Below, one piece after another: positions 1-9,131 of a stretch of 64,000 bases of DNA (the first letter of the stretch is position 1; every line of letters starts with the position of its first letter). The notes beneath the pieces were generated by a model, which saw only the letters and a list, made by a program, of their open reading frames with translations, searched no databases and was not told the DNA's origin. The DNA comes from JACRPH01 sp041665465 (GTDB taxonomy: Archaea > Nanobdellota > Nanobdellia > Woesearchaeales > GW2011-AR9): assembly GCA_041665465.1 (NCBI GenBank), contig JBAYIU010000001.1, positions 1,116,001 to 1,180,000 on the forward strand, in the 5' to 3' direction. Position numbers and translations under genes: made by a program.

Positions 1-578
1 CCGATGAGTATGATTATTACGGCTACGGGTATAGAGATGTATTCTGAATAATTTCTCACTTCATTCCAATGTTCTCCCAGTTTAAATCCAAGGTAAGTTA
101 AGAAAGTGTTCCAAAGAGTCCCTCCAATCAAGGTGTAGATGAAAAATTTCTTGAGATCCATCTTACCAATTCCGGCAGGAATAGAGATCAGATGTCTAAC
201 TACTGGAATAAAACGGCTGATAAAGATGGTCTTATCTCCTTTCTTAGCGAACCATTGTTCAGTCTTCTGAAGATCCTGCTGGTCTAGGAACAGATACTTT
301 CCGTATCTGATTAGGAAGGCTTTACCTCCATATTTACCTATGAAGTAAGATAATAATGAACCAATCATGGTTCCCAAGGAACTGAACAGAATTACTGCCC
401 ACCAGCTAAAAGTTCCTTTAGCAATCAAGAATCCAGCGAAAGGCATCACTAGTTCTGAAGGTACAGGAAAGATCATACTTTCCATGGCCATGAATAATAG
501 AACTCCACCATAGCCAAGAGTAGAGATAGCTTGAACTGCTAATTGGCCGATCCAGGAAAGTATTTCGGTGATAATCAT
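1..578 (-). CDS. DedA/SNARE-associated family membrane protein, C-terminus cut by window edge
   Basis: An ATG at 576-578 opens a minus-strand frame that stays open for 192 codons and leaves the window, so the C-terminus is missing. The protein starts MIITEILSWIG and has long hydrophobic stretches, the family-typical ESMIFPVPSE segment near residue 35, and the FISRFIPVVRH segment near residue 130 that carries the conserved arginines of DedA proteins. DedA proteins are polytopic membrane proteins, some shown to be lipid transporters or flippases. A minus-strand TATA element (about 600-612) sits 25-30 bases ahead of the ATG, so the transcript is probably leaderless. It is divergent from a phospholipase D gene, which fits a shared role in membrane lipids (inference). 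Confidence 0.88.
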   Translation of the reverse strand, partial: MIITEILSWIGQLAVQAISTLGYGGVLLFMAMESMIFPVPSELVMPFAGFLIAKGTFSWWAVILFSSLGTMIGSLLSYFIGKYGGKAFLIRYGKYLFLDQQDLQKTEQWFAKKGDKTIFISRFIPVVRHLISIPAGIGKMDLKKFFIYTLIGGTLWNTFLTYLGFKLGEHWNEVRNYSEYISIPVAVIIILI

Positions 579-679
579 TAGGAGAATTAGATAGTGGGGT
601 TATATAATACTTTTGTGATGGAAAGGTTAGTTCGTATTTAGAAACGTTTTTATTCTGTTTTACTTTTATCCCTTAAGAT

Positions 680-2548
680 ATGGGAATTAAGTCGGCTAAA
701 AGCTTGGATCGGGTGTTGCATCGAGAGATCACTTGGGTAATGAGAGAAACCAAGGAAGTTTCCTCCCTAGAAGAAGATATTTCTCATCTTTTAACCATTT
801 TTAAGATTCTTCAAGACCAGAAATTAAGAGTAGTTAAACGAAGCGTCTATAACGCTCTGATGAATCGGTCTAAAAAGAAAGTGAAACATGAAGAAAACAG
901 GGTATCTTTAGTGGAAAGGCGGATTCACCGTTTTCGAGAAAGGTTAGATCAGCAAATTAATAAGATAGAAGTGATATTTCGAGAAGAGAACAAGACTGAT
1001 GAAATTGCCCAATTAGAGAAGATAAAAACACAGATTGATGTGGATGAAGGTTTATTTTTATCTTTAGTGGGGTGGCCGAATGGGAAATTGCTTAAAGAAG
1101 TTGAAAAATCTCCTCCTGATTGGGGAAACGTTTCATCTATTCTTAAACAAGGAGAACGATGCTTAAACGGTCTTCTTGCCAGTTTAGAAAAGTTAAAACC
1201 TTTAAAATTCTCTATGGCTGGATTGATGGCGCAACGTTATGGGGTTCATTTATCAGCTAAAGAAAGAATGAGATTAGAATATAATCCTGGAGATAATTCT
1301 TATTCAGTTAAAGTGTTTAATCAAGCAGAAGATTATTATGTTCATTTGGAAAAACAGATCCGTTCTGCTCAGTATCAAGTCCTGATTGAAGTGTATATCT
1401 TCTGGCCAGATGAAGTGGGAAAATACATTGCTAAGGCTCTCATAGATAAAGCTAAAGAATTCTCCGAATATAATCGTAGAATAAATGCAAACGTATCTAA
1501 TTCTAAGAAAGTGGTTTTAATGTTTGATGGGTTTGGAAGTATGAAACTGTTCTATAAAGGAAGTAAAATCCTGGAAGAGATGAGAAAAGCCGGAGTAGAG
1601 ATTCGCATTTTTAATCCTCCCAGAAACACTTTCTTCAAATATAATGCTTTCTCAGTGTTACGTCATCCTCTAATTTCGATGTTTGGGAGAAATCATCGTA
1701 AGGTATGCATTATCGATGAAAAAATGGCTTATCTGGGAGGGATAAATTTTGGAGATGAAGATCGTTTACAAAGAGATACTCATCTTTGTGTAGTAGGATC
1801 ACCTGTTCCGGAGTTGGTTCAATCTTATCTTAACATATTATCTTTATGTCAAGACTATGAAGAAAACTATTTATCTAAAATCAGTCAAGAACGTAAAGAA
1901 AAGACAAAAGAATGGATATCGGGGTCTAGACTTGCAGTTCACAAACCATCCCAAAGAAGAGGGTTTAAAATATTAGCTAATGCTCCTTCTTTTAGAGAGC
2001 ACGCCATCAGAGACGAATATCTCAAGTTTATCCGTGGTGCAGAAAGAAGTATTTATCTTACTTGTCCTTATTTTTCTCCAGGGAGAAGATTTATCCGAGA
2101 GTTGGGGAAAGCAGTAGAAAGAGGTGTTGAGGTTAAGATAATCTTTCCCCTACGCACCGATCATAGCTCTGCTGATGCTATTTCTAGAAGTTATTTCAAG
2201 AAACTTTTGGAAAAAGGAGTTCAGATATTTTTATACAATAAACCCGGAATCATGTTTATACATGCTAAAACTCTGGTTGTCGATGGGAAATATGGGACGG
2301 TTGGTTCTTCTAATTTGGATTATGTTAGTTTGTCCATGAATTGTGAGATTAACTTCTTCTTTGCTAATATTTCTTTAGCCCAGGAACTTGAGAATCAATT
2401 TAAAGATGATTTGCGTTACTGTAAAGAAGTTTCTTTAACTAAACATTTAGAAGAAATAGAGAAGGAAGGAATATTACAAAGGGGAACAACCAGAGCGATT
2501 GCGTCCATGAATAGTTTAATTGCTCCTCGACAGGCAGAGTATCAATAA
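680..2548 (+). CDS. Phospholipase D / cardiolipin synthase-like protein with coiled-coil N-terminus
   Basis: This 622-residue protein has two HKD motifs: HRKVCIID with H339, K341 and D346, and HAKTLVVD with H528, K530 and D535, each followed by the usual GG(I/S)N or GSSN segment. Both are complete, so phosphatidyl-transfer activity is plausible. The closest functional label is cardiolipin synthase, but that enzyme normally begins with membrane helices; here the first 190 residues are instead charged and helical, probably coiled coil, with no clear signal peptide. It may act at the inner membrane face or be a PLD-family nuclease; the sequence alone does not decide. It is divergent from the DedA-family gene and nearly touches the next, convergent gene. 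Confidence 0.82.
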   Translation: MGIKSAKSLDRVLHREITWVMRETKEVSSLEEDISHLLTIFKILQDQKLRVVKRSVYNALMNRSKKKVKHEENRVSLVERRIHRFRERLDQQINKIEVIFREENKTDEIAQLEKIKTQIDVDEGLFLSLVGWPNGKLLKEVEKSPPDWGNVSSILKQGERCLNGLLASLEKLKPLKFSMAGLMAQRYGVHLSAKERMRLEYNPGDNSYSVKVFNQAEDYYVHLEKQIRSAQYQVLIEVYIFWPDEVGKYIAKALIDKAKEFSEYNRRINANVSNSKKVVLMFDGFGSMKLFYKGSKILEEMRKAGVEIRIFNPPRNTFFKYNAFSVLRHPLISMFGRNHRKVCIIDEKMAYLGGINFGDEDRLQRDTHLCVVGSPVPELVQSYLNILSLCQDYEENYLSKISQERKEKTKEWISGSRLAVHKPSQRRGFKILANAPSFREHAIRDEYLKFIRGAERSIYLTCPYFSPGRRFIRELGKAVERGVEVKIIFPLRTDHSSADAISRSYFKKLLEKGVQIFLYNKPGIMFIHAKTLVVDGKYGTVGSSNLDYVSLSMNCEINFFFANISLAQELENQFKDDLRYCKEVSLTKHLEEIEKEGILQRGTTRAIASMNSLIAPRQAEYQ

Positions 2549-2550
2549 CC

Positions 2551-3000
2551 CTAGCTATTTCCCATAGTTCGATCTAATTCTGCTAACAAAGCTCGGTATT
2601 TTTCAGGAGCTTCGGTAATTAACAGGATATTGGTGTCTGGTTTGACTTTGAACAAAGGAGCGATAGTAGTGCCCTTTTTATGAATATGGTAACGGTAAAC
2701 AGGTGATTCTCCATCTGTAAAAGGAATAGCAGTACAGACTTTCCCATCTCTTTCATAACCTTCTGAGAAGAGTCCTTTTAGGGCGGGAAGATACTCTGCA
2801 GCGGTAAGCTCTGTTCCTTGATCTTTTTGAAGATCACTCCTTACCGCTAGGTATAAAGTCTTTCCTCCCACTCCTGGAGATGCAACATATCTTGCAGTAA
2901 CATCGGTTAAGAAAGGAACTTCTATTCCTTCAGATTCTCCGTTGTGCCCTTGGAGTTCTAAGATCTTATCCCAAATGCGTTCTTCTAATGTAGTAACCAT
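2551..3000 (-). CDS. Hypothetical protein, 149 aa
   Basis: I do not recognise this family. The protein is soluble-looking, without signal peptide, membrane segment or cysteine clusters. It has alternating hydrophobic strands and ends in a helical acidic tail. It lies tail to tail with the phospholipase D gene, 2 bases from its stop, and about 50 bases downstream of the ASCH-domain gene on the same strand, so it could be the second gene of a small operon. Codon use looks like that of its neighbours and the frame is intact, so it is probably a real gene. Confidence 0.6.
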   Translation of the reverse strand: MVTTLEERIWDKILELQGHNGESEGIEVPFLTDVTARYVASPGVGGKTLYLAVRSDLQKDQGTELTAAEYLPALKGLFSEGYERDGKVCTAIPFTDGESPVYRYHIHKKGTTIAPLFKVKPDTNILLITEAPEKYRALLAELDRTMGNS

Positions 3001-3049
3001 ATCTTGTAAGGAGTAAGAAGAAGTTTTTAAGCTTTTAGTTGATGAAGAA

Positions 3050-3388
3050 TTATAATTTCTTTATCTTAATCGCTAGCAACCCATGCTTCTTTATCTCTTC
3101 ATCTGAATAATGCCACGATCCCTGAAGCAATTGCTCCTTAGACTTAAATCGGGGCCCCCAATACTCTAAAGGGGTAGAATTAACTAGGTCTTTGATCGAA
3201 GTATATTGATGTATTTCTAAGACCCTCACTTCTATCTTATCTTTATCTTCCGGACGTTTGGAAAACTCAATAATATCTCCTACCTTAACCTTCTGTCTTT
3301 TTTCATCATTCACTCGAGATTCTATTATCTTGAGACCGCTTGACATCTCATCGAAGGGTAATGGATCCAGATGCATTTCATGTTTCAT
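3050..3388 (-). CDS. ASCH (PUA-like) domain protein
   Basis: The 112-residue protein matches the ASCH layout from end to end: a short N-terminal strand ending in MHLDPLPFDEM, then K-IIESR-NDEKR, the KVGDIIEF strand near residue 37, and a final LLAIKI strand. Family members of this size (the YqfB-like group) are small RNA- or nucleoside-binding proteins, and one was shown to be an amidohydrolase acting on acetylated cytidine. The conserved K and E of that active site (GLK and IIESR) appear to be present, but I cannot assign the reaction. The gene is followed on the same strand by the 149-residue orphan. Confidence 0.72.
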   Translation of the reverse strand: MKHEMHLDPLPFDEMSSGLKIIESRVNDEKRQKVKVGDIIEFSKRPEDKDKIEVRVLEIHQYTSIKDLVNSTPLEYWGPRFKSKEQLLQGSWHYSDEEIKKHGLLAIKIKKL

Positions 3389-3444
3389 GAGATTTAGATG
3401 TTATTATCCCTTTTTAAAATTGTTGGAAATATTAGAAGAAAAAG

Positions 3445-3548
3445 CGCCGACACCCGGAATTTCACAGCAATTACTTGCTATTTGAACCGGGAATCCCAGA
3501 GGGATCAGTTTTCAAGACTGACGCAATACCGGGTTATGCGATGTCGGC
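3445..3548 (-). tRNA. tRNA-Ser(TGA) with a 22-nt intron in the T loop
   Basis: On the minus strand the acceptor arms GCCGACA (3542-3548) and TGTCGGC (3446-3452) pair fully. The anticodon stem TCAGT/ACTGA encloses CTTGAAA, anticodon TGA, and a short variable hairpin (TCCC/GGGA) marks a class II tRNA; base 73 is G as expected for Ser. The T stem CCCGG/CCGGG is interrupted inside its loop. TTCA of the loop pairs with TGAA of the intron, with 3-base bulges AAT and ATT on either side and an inner AGCAA/TTGCT stem: a bulge-helix-bulge. Removing 3459-3480 restores the loop TTCAAAT (intron at 59/60) and gives an 82-base tRNA. CCA is not encoded; a T run follows. Confidence 0.93.
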
Positions 3549-3645
3549 TTCAAACTTTGGGTATTTTGATATTTTATAAAGCTTTAGGTGACTTATCCAG
3601 TGCAGCACCAAAAACTATTTAAAACACCGAAACCACGAGCTTATT

Positions 3646-4122
3646 ATGGGATTTTTAAGCAGATTATTTGGAAAAGCAGAACCGGTTGAAGAATCGGTAA
3701 TCCAGGCAGAACTTAAAGAAAATAAGGATATGCTTTGGGAGAGAGTTAGCGATGTTCTTTCTTACGTAGATAATGACCTGAGACCAGAACTAGTGCGAGC
3801 ACAACAAAAGAAGTGGGCACGTGCGACCATCTCAGATTTCCGTAACTTTTATACTAAGATTCGGGACGGAAGAATGCGCTTAGAAAAAGATATGACTAGA
3901 ATTGAAGCTGTACCTTTACAGAACCCCTCTTTCCAAGAATATTCTCATAGCATTTCTGCTTCGGTAAAGAAGATGTCTGAAGAACTGAAGATAGTAGAGA
4001 ACCAATTAAGCGGAGAAAAGAATATCACCGAAGTAACTGATCATATTACTGAAGGGATCAATGCTTTCGACGAACTTAAGAATTACTGGGCTACTCGAGT
4101 AAGAAAACAGTTTTTAGATTAA
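3646..4122 (+). CDS. Hypothetical helical protein, 158 aa
   Basis: I do not recognise this protein. It begins MGFLSRLFGK, a short amphipathic stretch that could touch the membrane, and the rest is charged and helical, very likely coiled coil. There are no cysteines or catalytic-looking motifs. The start of the 76-residue protein at 8236 (MGIFSALFGQ) is similar in character, which may be coincidence. It stands alone downstream of tRNA-Ser and upstream of a membrane protein gene with its own TATA box. Confidence 0.6.
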   Translation: MGFLSRLFGKAEPVEESVIQAELKENKDMLWERVSDVLSYVDNDLRPELVRAQQKKWARATISDFRNFYTKIRDGRMRLEKDMTRIEAVPLQNPSFQEYSHSISASVKKMSEELKIVENQLSGEKNITEVTDHITEGINAFDELKNYWATRVRKQFLD

Positions 4123-4203
4123 ATTTATTTTTTATTATCTTTCTTATTTCTTTAGATGATAAAGTATATAAATGTATAAATTAACCCCTTCTTGAAAGAG
4201 GAA

Positions 4204-5178
4204 ATGGAAAAGAAAACAATTAACCCCGAAATAGGTGCTTATATTCGTGACAATCTTCGTTTGGGAAGAAGATATTCTCACATTACCCAGAAATTGATGG
4301 AAGCAGGCTGGTTAAAGGAAGAGATTAATCAAGCTTATCACGAAGTTCTTGGGGGTAATAGTGTTCAACAACCAAAAGTTAGGAATACTTATTCTTCAAA
4401 CCGACAACCCCCTAATATTCAAAGAAATAAGGTTTTAGTTATTGTTGGAGTAAGTATTCTTCTGGTTATAGGAGTATTACTTTTACTTAATGGAACTATT
4501 GGTAACGCTATCTATTTTGATAAATTAATTGGGGGAAGTAAGAATGCTACTTCTGGTGAAGTTACCTATACTGTACAATGTACTCCTCCCCATATCTTGA
4601 ATCCGGAACAAAATGGGTGTTGTCTTGATGAAAACCAAAATGGGAAATGCGATCAAGAAGATAAAGAGGCAGTGGTTAATCAAACTGATCTTACTCGTCC
4701 TTGTTTAGATCATCGTCAGTGTGGACAACTTAAATGTATTAACGGAAAATGTTCTGATTTAACTGGTTTGTATCAACGACCACTATCTTCTTGTACTAAA
4801 GTGTGCAATTTTTATAATGTTGATGTGCTTACAAGTGATAATGAACTTTATTCCGTTAAACCGGGTGAAGGAAGTTATACCGGAGCAGGAGCCCTAGATT
4901 GGACTATTCTTTCTGCTCCTGATCATTGTGTGGAAGAGCCAGCCATAATTCCGATAGAGATTTCACGCAGAAAAACAGGTATGACTTTGAACACAGAAAT
5001 AATTACTTTGGGTTTAGTTCAAACCAGCAAAGCTATGACTCATCCTTATGTGCCTCAACTATCTTTTACTCTAACTGTGAGGGATATATATGAATTATGT
5101 GCACCAAGTCAAGGAGAGTTACAATTCTTATTACAGAAGCAGAAAGCATTAGAAACAGCATTGAAAGCTAAGAAATAA
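4204..5178 (+). CDS. Single-pass membrane protein with cysteine-rich exterior region
   Basis: The protein has three parts. The first 45 residues (ending GWLKEEINQAYHEVL) form a helical motif often seen ahead of membrane anchors in archaeal proteins of this kind. One membrane helix follows (about 78-100, rich in V, L, I). The outer part holds cysteine clusters including NGCCLDENQNGKC, which resembles a calcium-binding loop, and CLDHRQCGQLKCINGKC. Disulfides or metal binding are likely; the function is unknown. An in-frame TTG lies at 4192, 24 bases after a TATA element (about 4163-4173); I prefer the ATG at 4204, but the TTG could be the true leaderless start. Confidence 0.65.
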   Translation: MEKKTINPEIGAYIRDNLRLGRRYSHITQKLMEAGWLKEEINQAYHEVLGGNSVQQPKVRNTYSSNRQPPNIQRNKVLVIVGVSILLVIGVLLLLNGTIGNAIYFDKLIGGSKNATSGEVTYTVQCTPPHILNPEQNGCCLDENQNGKCDQEDKEAVVNQTDLTRPCLDHRQCGQLKCINGKCSDLTGLYQRPLSSCTKVCNFYNVDVLTSDNELYSVKPGEGSYTGAGALDWTILSAPDHCVEEPAIIPIEISRRKTGMTLNTEIITLGLVQTSKAMTHPYVPQLSFTLTVRDIYELCAPSQGELQFLLQKQKALETALKAKK

Positions 5179-5197
5179 AATAAAAAAGTAACAACTT

Positions 5198-7087
5198 CTA
5201 CCTAATCCTAACTACCTCTAAGTTTCTGGGAGCAGTAGTCTCAATCTTATACTGCTTATGGATAGAACTTGCTAAATCTAAACATCGGCTAGATTCTCCG
5301 TGCAAGACCATAATCTTTCTAGGTTGAGGATTACAGCGTTTAACGAAGTTCATCAACTGCTTACGATCAGAATGGTTAGTTATTTCTACTCTATGCACTT
5401 GCAGATTAATCTTTAACATTTGGCTCTTACCTTCATCACGCATCATTAATTCGCTTTCCCCGCTACGGATACGGTAACCTAAACTGCCCGGAGGTTGGTA
5501 ACAAGAGAACATCAAAGAATGTTTACTTCCTTCCGCTAAGCCTTTAAGATATTCTACACTGGGACCACCAGCAAGCATACCGGAAGTAGCTAAGATTAAA
5601 CATGGTCCTTCTTCTAACATAATCTGCTTTCTTTCTTTTTGTGACCCTACACTTTTAAAAATAGGTGACAAGAAAGGATTATTCTCAGTATGGAATATCT
5701 CTTGACGGATGTTACGGTTTAAGAATTCCGGATAAGCAGTATGAATTGCGGTAACATCTTTAAGTAACCCATCGAGATATACCGGAGCAGCAGGAATTTT
5801 TCCTTCCCGCATTAATCTTTCCACGATAATCATTACTTCTTGTGCTCTTCCTGACCCCAATACCGGCATTAAAACTTTTCCACCACGAATGAAAGTTTCT
5901 TGGATAACTTTAACCATATACTCATCAGCTTCTTGTTCGGACATGATATTATCTTTTCCGCCGTAAGTAGATTCCATGATCAAAGTTTCTGCTCGAGGAA
6001 ACTGAGTATTGGCTGGTTCTAAGACGTTAGTTCTAGCGTACTTTAAATCACCGGTGTAAATTAGGTTGTGTAATCCATTTCCAATATTCAGATGAGAAAT
6101 AGCACTACCTAACACGTGTCCGGCATTGTAAAGTGTTAACCTAATGTCTGGAGTGATATCAGTAACTTCATCGTATTCTAAACAGATAGTATGCAAGACC
6201 ATTTCGCGAATTTCTTCGGTGTCGTACAATGAATCTCGACCTTCACCTTTTTGGATCTTAACCATATCTAACTGTAACAAAGCCATGACATCACGAGTGG
6301 GTTCAGTACAATATACTGGTCCTTTATACCCATACTTGAATAAATACGGGATTAATCCACAATGATCTAGGTGTGAATGAGAAACTATTACTGCATCTAG
6401 TTCGCTAATGTTTAGTTCTGGGGCATCTAGATAAGGATAAGCTTCTGGTCCTTCTTCACTAGGATCTATTCCACAATCTAATAACACTCTGGATTCAGGT
6501 GTTTGTAACAATAAACAACTTCTTCCTACTTGTCTTCCAGCTCCTAAGAAAGAAACTCTGACCCATTCGTGTTTCTTTTCTCTTAACCATCCGTCATAAA
6601 TACGATGTCCAGTCTTGTTTAAGAACTTTTTACGATAATCAGCATGTTCGTATAAAACTGCACGTATACTTTCAATAAGTTTTGAACGTAAGGGAGGGAT
6701 TCTTTTGATTAAAGGAACCCACATGGTTTTGCTGCGAATCTCTTTAAGATAATCTTTATCTTTGCTGATAATAATCCCTGGCTTATCAGCATGAATGATT
6801 ACTTGTGATCGAGGGGGATCGAAAATCAATTCTTGTACTCCTGCTTCTTCAGGTAACATTTTCTTGATCTCTTTTTCTGCTTTTTCTAGTTCTAAGCATA
6901 ATGAGGGATCTGGACGCAACTCAATTCTTTTCTTGAACTGTTGGACTGCTGCTTTAATGGTTCCTTCATTATCTAAGAAGTATTTCTTGTCTTTAGTATA
7001 AACAACAATGTTTGCTCCTTCGAATGCGCCGTCAGAAATCTTTCCTTCCGGTAGTGTTTTGATTATTTCTTTTAAAATGTCTGGCAT
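5198..7087 (-). CDS. fttA: Beta-CASP ribonuclease aCPSF1 / transcription termination factor FttA
   Basis: The 629-residue protein is full length for archaeal aCPSF1. Residues 1-145 contain two KH-like RNA-binding regions, followed by a metallo-beta-lactamase domain with the zinc motif H237-S-H239-L-D241-H242, and a beta-CASP insertion (GSGRAQEVMIIVERL). Later motifs include ATSGMLAGGPS and HRVEITNHSD, with a terminal VLHGESS segment. In studied archaea this enzyme cleaves nascent RNA and drives 3'-end formation and transcription termination, and it is conserved in almost all archaea. The proteasome beta gene lies just upstream on the same strand with a gap of about 90 bases. Confidence 0.95.
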   Translation of the reverse strand: MPDILKEIIKTLPEGKISDGAFEGANIVVYTKDKKYFLDNEGTIKAAVQQFKKRIELRPDPSLCLELEKAEKEIKKMLPEEAGVQELIFDPPRSQVIIHADKPGIIISKDKDYLKEIRSKTMWVPLIKRIPPLRSKLIESIRAVLYEHADYRKKFLNKTGHRIYDGWLREKKHEWVRVSFLGAGRQVGRSCLLLQTPESRVLLDCGIDPSEEGPEAYPYLDAPELNISELDAVIVSHSHLDHCGLIPYLFKYGYKGPVYCTEPTRDVMALLQLDMVKIQKGEGRDSLYDTEEIREMVLHTICLEYDEVTDITPDIRLTLYNAGHVLGSAISHLNIGNGLHNLIYTGDLKYARTNVLEPANTQFPRAETLIMESTYGGKDNIMSEQEADEYMVKVIQETFIRGGKVLMPVLGSGRAQEVMIIVERLMREGKIPAAPVYLDGLLKDVTAIHTAYPEFLNRNIRQEIFHTENNPFLSPIFKSVGSQKERKQIMLEEGPCLILATSGMLAGGPSVEYLKGLAEGSKHSLMFSCYQPPGSLGYRIRSGESELMMRDEGKSQMLKINLQVHRVEITNHSDRKQLMNFVKRCNPQPRKIMVLHGESSRCLDLASSIHKQYKIETTAPRNLEVVRIR

Positions 7088-7180
7088 ATTTTTATAAACC
7101 TCTCTATCTAAAACATAAACTTATCTTTATCTAATCACAGAGATCTTTTTTTCTAAAACGAGTGAAGTGTTAAAAAGAAC

Positions 7181-7813
7181 TTAAAGTAAAGAATATTCTA
7201 ATTCTTTTTGTAAGACCTTCTTAACTTCTTTCTCTGTAACTACAACCACATCTACTCCATTCCCAGAAGCGCTGTCTCGCTGAAGAGCAGTATTAACACA
7301 TCTTACCGCTAACTTGACTCCTTCTGCTGCAGTCATATCTAACTTATACTGGGTTTCTAGTACACCTAAAGCGAAAACTGATCCTGATCCAGAAGAGACA
7401 TAATCTCTAATTTTAGTTACGCTTCCGTCAGGGAATAAATCATAAAGGTATAATCCGCTATTATCTTTTCCACCTAATAAGAAATGAGCTATTCCTGGTA
7501 ACATACTCATTTGACGAATGTTGGTGTAAAGTAATCCACCTAATAAGTTAGCCGCCTCTTTTACAGTAGGTTTCTTACTAGTACGAACTTCTTTTAGCTT
7601 TAATTCCGCTTTGATTAACTTGATTACGAGTTGGGCATCAGAAACATTTCCAGCGATGGTTACAGCCATTTCGTCAGAAATAATGTGCACTTTATCGGCT
7701 CTCTTGTCAACAATCATATTGCCGGCAGTGGCTCTTTTATCTGCTGCGAGGACAATTCCATCTTTGCAGACTAAACCTACAGTAGTAGTACCCGTTTTTA
7801 ATTGTTCTTCCAT
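7181..7813 (-). CDS. psmB: Proteasome beta subunit
   Basis: This 210-residue protein has a short propeptide (MEEQLKTG) before the nucleophile threonine in TTTVG. Counting from that Thr1, the catalytic Asp17 and Lys33 are both in place (AADKRAT and DKRADKV), and the GSGS loop near residue 129 is present. It should be the peptide-cleaving subunit of the 20S proteasome core after self-processing. The alpha subunit and the regulatory ATPase are not in this window. A TATA-like element (about 7878-7886 on the minus strand) suggests a leader of roughly 40 bases. FttA follows downstream on the same strand. Confidence 0.96.
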   Translation of the reverse strand: MEEQLKTGTTTVGLVCKDGIVLAADKRATAGNMIVDKRADKVHIISDEMAVTIAGNVSDAQLVIKLIKAELKLKEVRTSKKPTVKEAANLLGGLLYTNIRQMSMLPGIAHFLLGGKDNSGLYLYDLFPDGSVTKIRDYVSSGSGSVFALGVLETQYKLDMTAAEGVKLAVRCVNTALQRDSASGNGVDVVVVTEKEVKKVLQKELEYSLL

Positions 7814-7970
7814 ATTTTAAGCCCCACTAGAATGATTTCACATCCATCCTTCTTTATTTTACCTCTAAAATGGTACAGATTTTTAAATGTTTCGCCAAAT
7901 GAGGATACACAAGCTTTATATTCAAGTTATTGCTAAGGATTTTTATTAACATTAAAAGAGATGATTAACC

Positions 7971-8234
7971 ATGCTTGAAAAGCTGTTTGGTAAAGACAAA
8001 TTTGAGAAGGATTCAGAGGTTATTAGTCTGGTTCAAGGTGTCCCGGATGGTTTTTTCCGTTGTAATTCTTGTAAAAAGGTTTATCCCACTACTAAATTTG
8101 GAAGTACAGTGTGGGCCGGTAAAGGAGTCGGATATATGTGCAAGAATTGTTTTATGGGAGAGAAAAAACCAGACATTCCAGAAAGATTAAGAGCCAAACC
8201 GGGAGAAACACCTAGAAGTGTGAGGAGGTATTAA
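7971..8234 (+). CDS. Small zinc-ribbon protein, 87 aa
   Basis: Two CxxC pairs (CNSC near residue 24 and CKNC near residue 51) form a treble-clef or ribbon-type zinc site. The rest is basic and ends in a proline- and arginine-rich tail. Such a protein could bind nucleic acid or partner proteins; I do not recognise a named family. The start is supported by a GAGATGA-type ribosome site 8-12 bases upstream. The next gene starts 1 base after its stop, so the two form an operon. A second frame reads through the same region but lacks the cysteine pattern. Confidence 0.7.
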   Translation: MLEKLFGKDKFEKDSEVISLVQGVPDGFFRCNSCKKVYPTTKFGSTVWAGKGVGYMCKNCFMGEKKPDIPERLRAKPGETPRSVRRY

Positions 8235-8235
8235 A

Positions 8236-8466
8236 ATGGGAATATTTTCTGCTTTATTTGGACAGAGTGAGATGACTCCACTACGTAGATTAAATGAACG
8301 TGTTGAAAATTATGAGATGAAGATTGCGCATCTTAGAAGATTGATTAAAACTCATCCCACAAAGAAGGAGTTGTATGAAAGTCAGATTAAAGAATTGCAA
8401 GCAGAGATGGCTTATGTTAGGAGAGATAGAAGCAGAGTTATAGTCAAGAGTGAGAAGAAGAGATAA
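8236..8466 (+). CDS. Hypothetical coiled-coil protein, 76 aa
   Basis: The start lies 1 base after the stop of the zinc-ribbon gene and is preceded by GAGGTATTAAA, a good ribosome site that overlaps the upstream gene's end. The protein opens with MGIFSALFGQ, a short amphipathic segment, and continues as a basic heptad-like helix. It may associate with the zinc-ribbon protein encoded next to it (inference from spacing only). I do not recognise a family. Confidence 0.62.
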   Translation: MGIFSALFGQSEMTPLRRLNERVENYEMKIAHLRRLIKTHPTKKELYESQIKELQAEMAYVRRDRSRVIVKSEKKR

Positions 8467-8529
8467 GTTCACTATTTCTTAGTAATTATTTACACAACTA
8501 TTATAAATAATTCTCTTTTTTGAATATTT

Positions 8530-9129
8530 ATGACTAATCTCTCTTGGAAAGAATTTGAAAATTATCTCTCTCAAAGAGGTTTTGAACTAGCACATGTTCA
8601 TGATCTTTGGGAGTATGATTTTCCACAAGATATTTCTCCTAAAAAGACGGATGAATTTCAATTGTGGTGTAAGAAGGATGAAGGGTTAGTTATTTGTGCA
8701 GAAAGTTATGAGGGTCGCATTAATGATGCTCGCTTACACTTTGAATTAAGATTACCTGTTCCTTATGATCAATTAAATTCGACGCAGTATAAGGTTTATT
8801 CTGCTCTTGTTCATGGTAGGAATGGTGGTGGGCCGATTGGAGAATCGCGTACTCATCTGCTTGTAGCGCCACAATATGATCTTCTTAAGAGTTGGAGTCT
8901 GGATCTGGTTTGTGGTAATGTTCGAATGGCGAAAGGATTCTCTTTCAATGTTCCTTGGGAAGGAAGATTAAAAGATCATACTCTTAATTTGTGCGAAAGA
9001 TTGTTAAACGATTCTGAAGGACAGTTTGGTGATTTCTATCGGGCACATCAGTTCCTTAAATTAGTAGAATTGAGATTAGTTTCTACTCTTCCAGATGATG
9101 TTAAGAAGATGATTGGGTACGGAAGATAA
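8530..9129 (+). CDS. Hypothetical protein, 199 aa
   Basis: I do not recognise this protein. It is soluble, rich in aromatic residues, with a GRNGGGPIGESRTH segment in the middle and scattered cysteines that do not form a metal-site pattern. A TATA element (TTATAAATAA, about 8500-8510) lies the right distance upstream for a leaderless transcript beginning at the ATG. It is followed by an inverted repeat that surrounds the next gene's TATA box. Confidence 0.6.
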   Translation: MTNLSWKEFENYLSQRGFELAHVHDLWEYDFPQDISPKKTDEFQLWCKKDEGLVICAESYEGRINDARLHFELRLPVPYDQLNSTQYKVYSALVHGRNGGGPIGESRTHLLVAPQYDLLKSWSLDLVCGNVRMAKGFSFNVPWEGRLKDHTLNLCERLLNDSEGQFGDFYRAHQFLKLVELRLVSTLPDDVKKMIGYGR

Positions 9130-9131
9130 TT

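Noticed and set aside
3258..3622. Two overlapping plus-strand frames across the tRNA-Ser region
   Set aside because: They run through the ASCH gene in antisense and through the tRNA; no family or promoter supports them.
7975..8190. Alternative frame overlapping the zinc-ribbon gene
   Set aside because: It lacks the CxxC pairs and the ribosome site fits the other frame.
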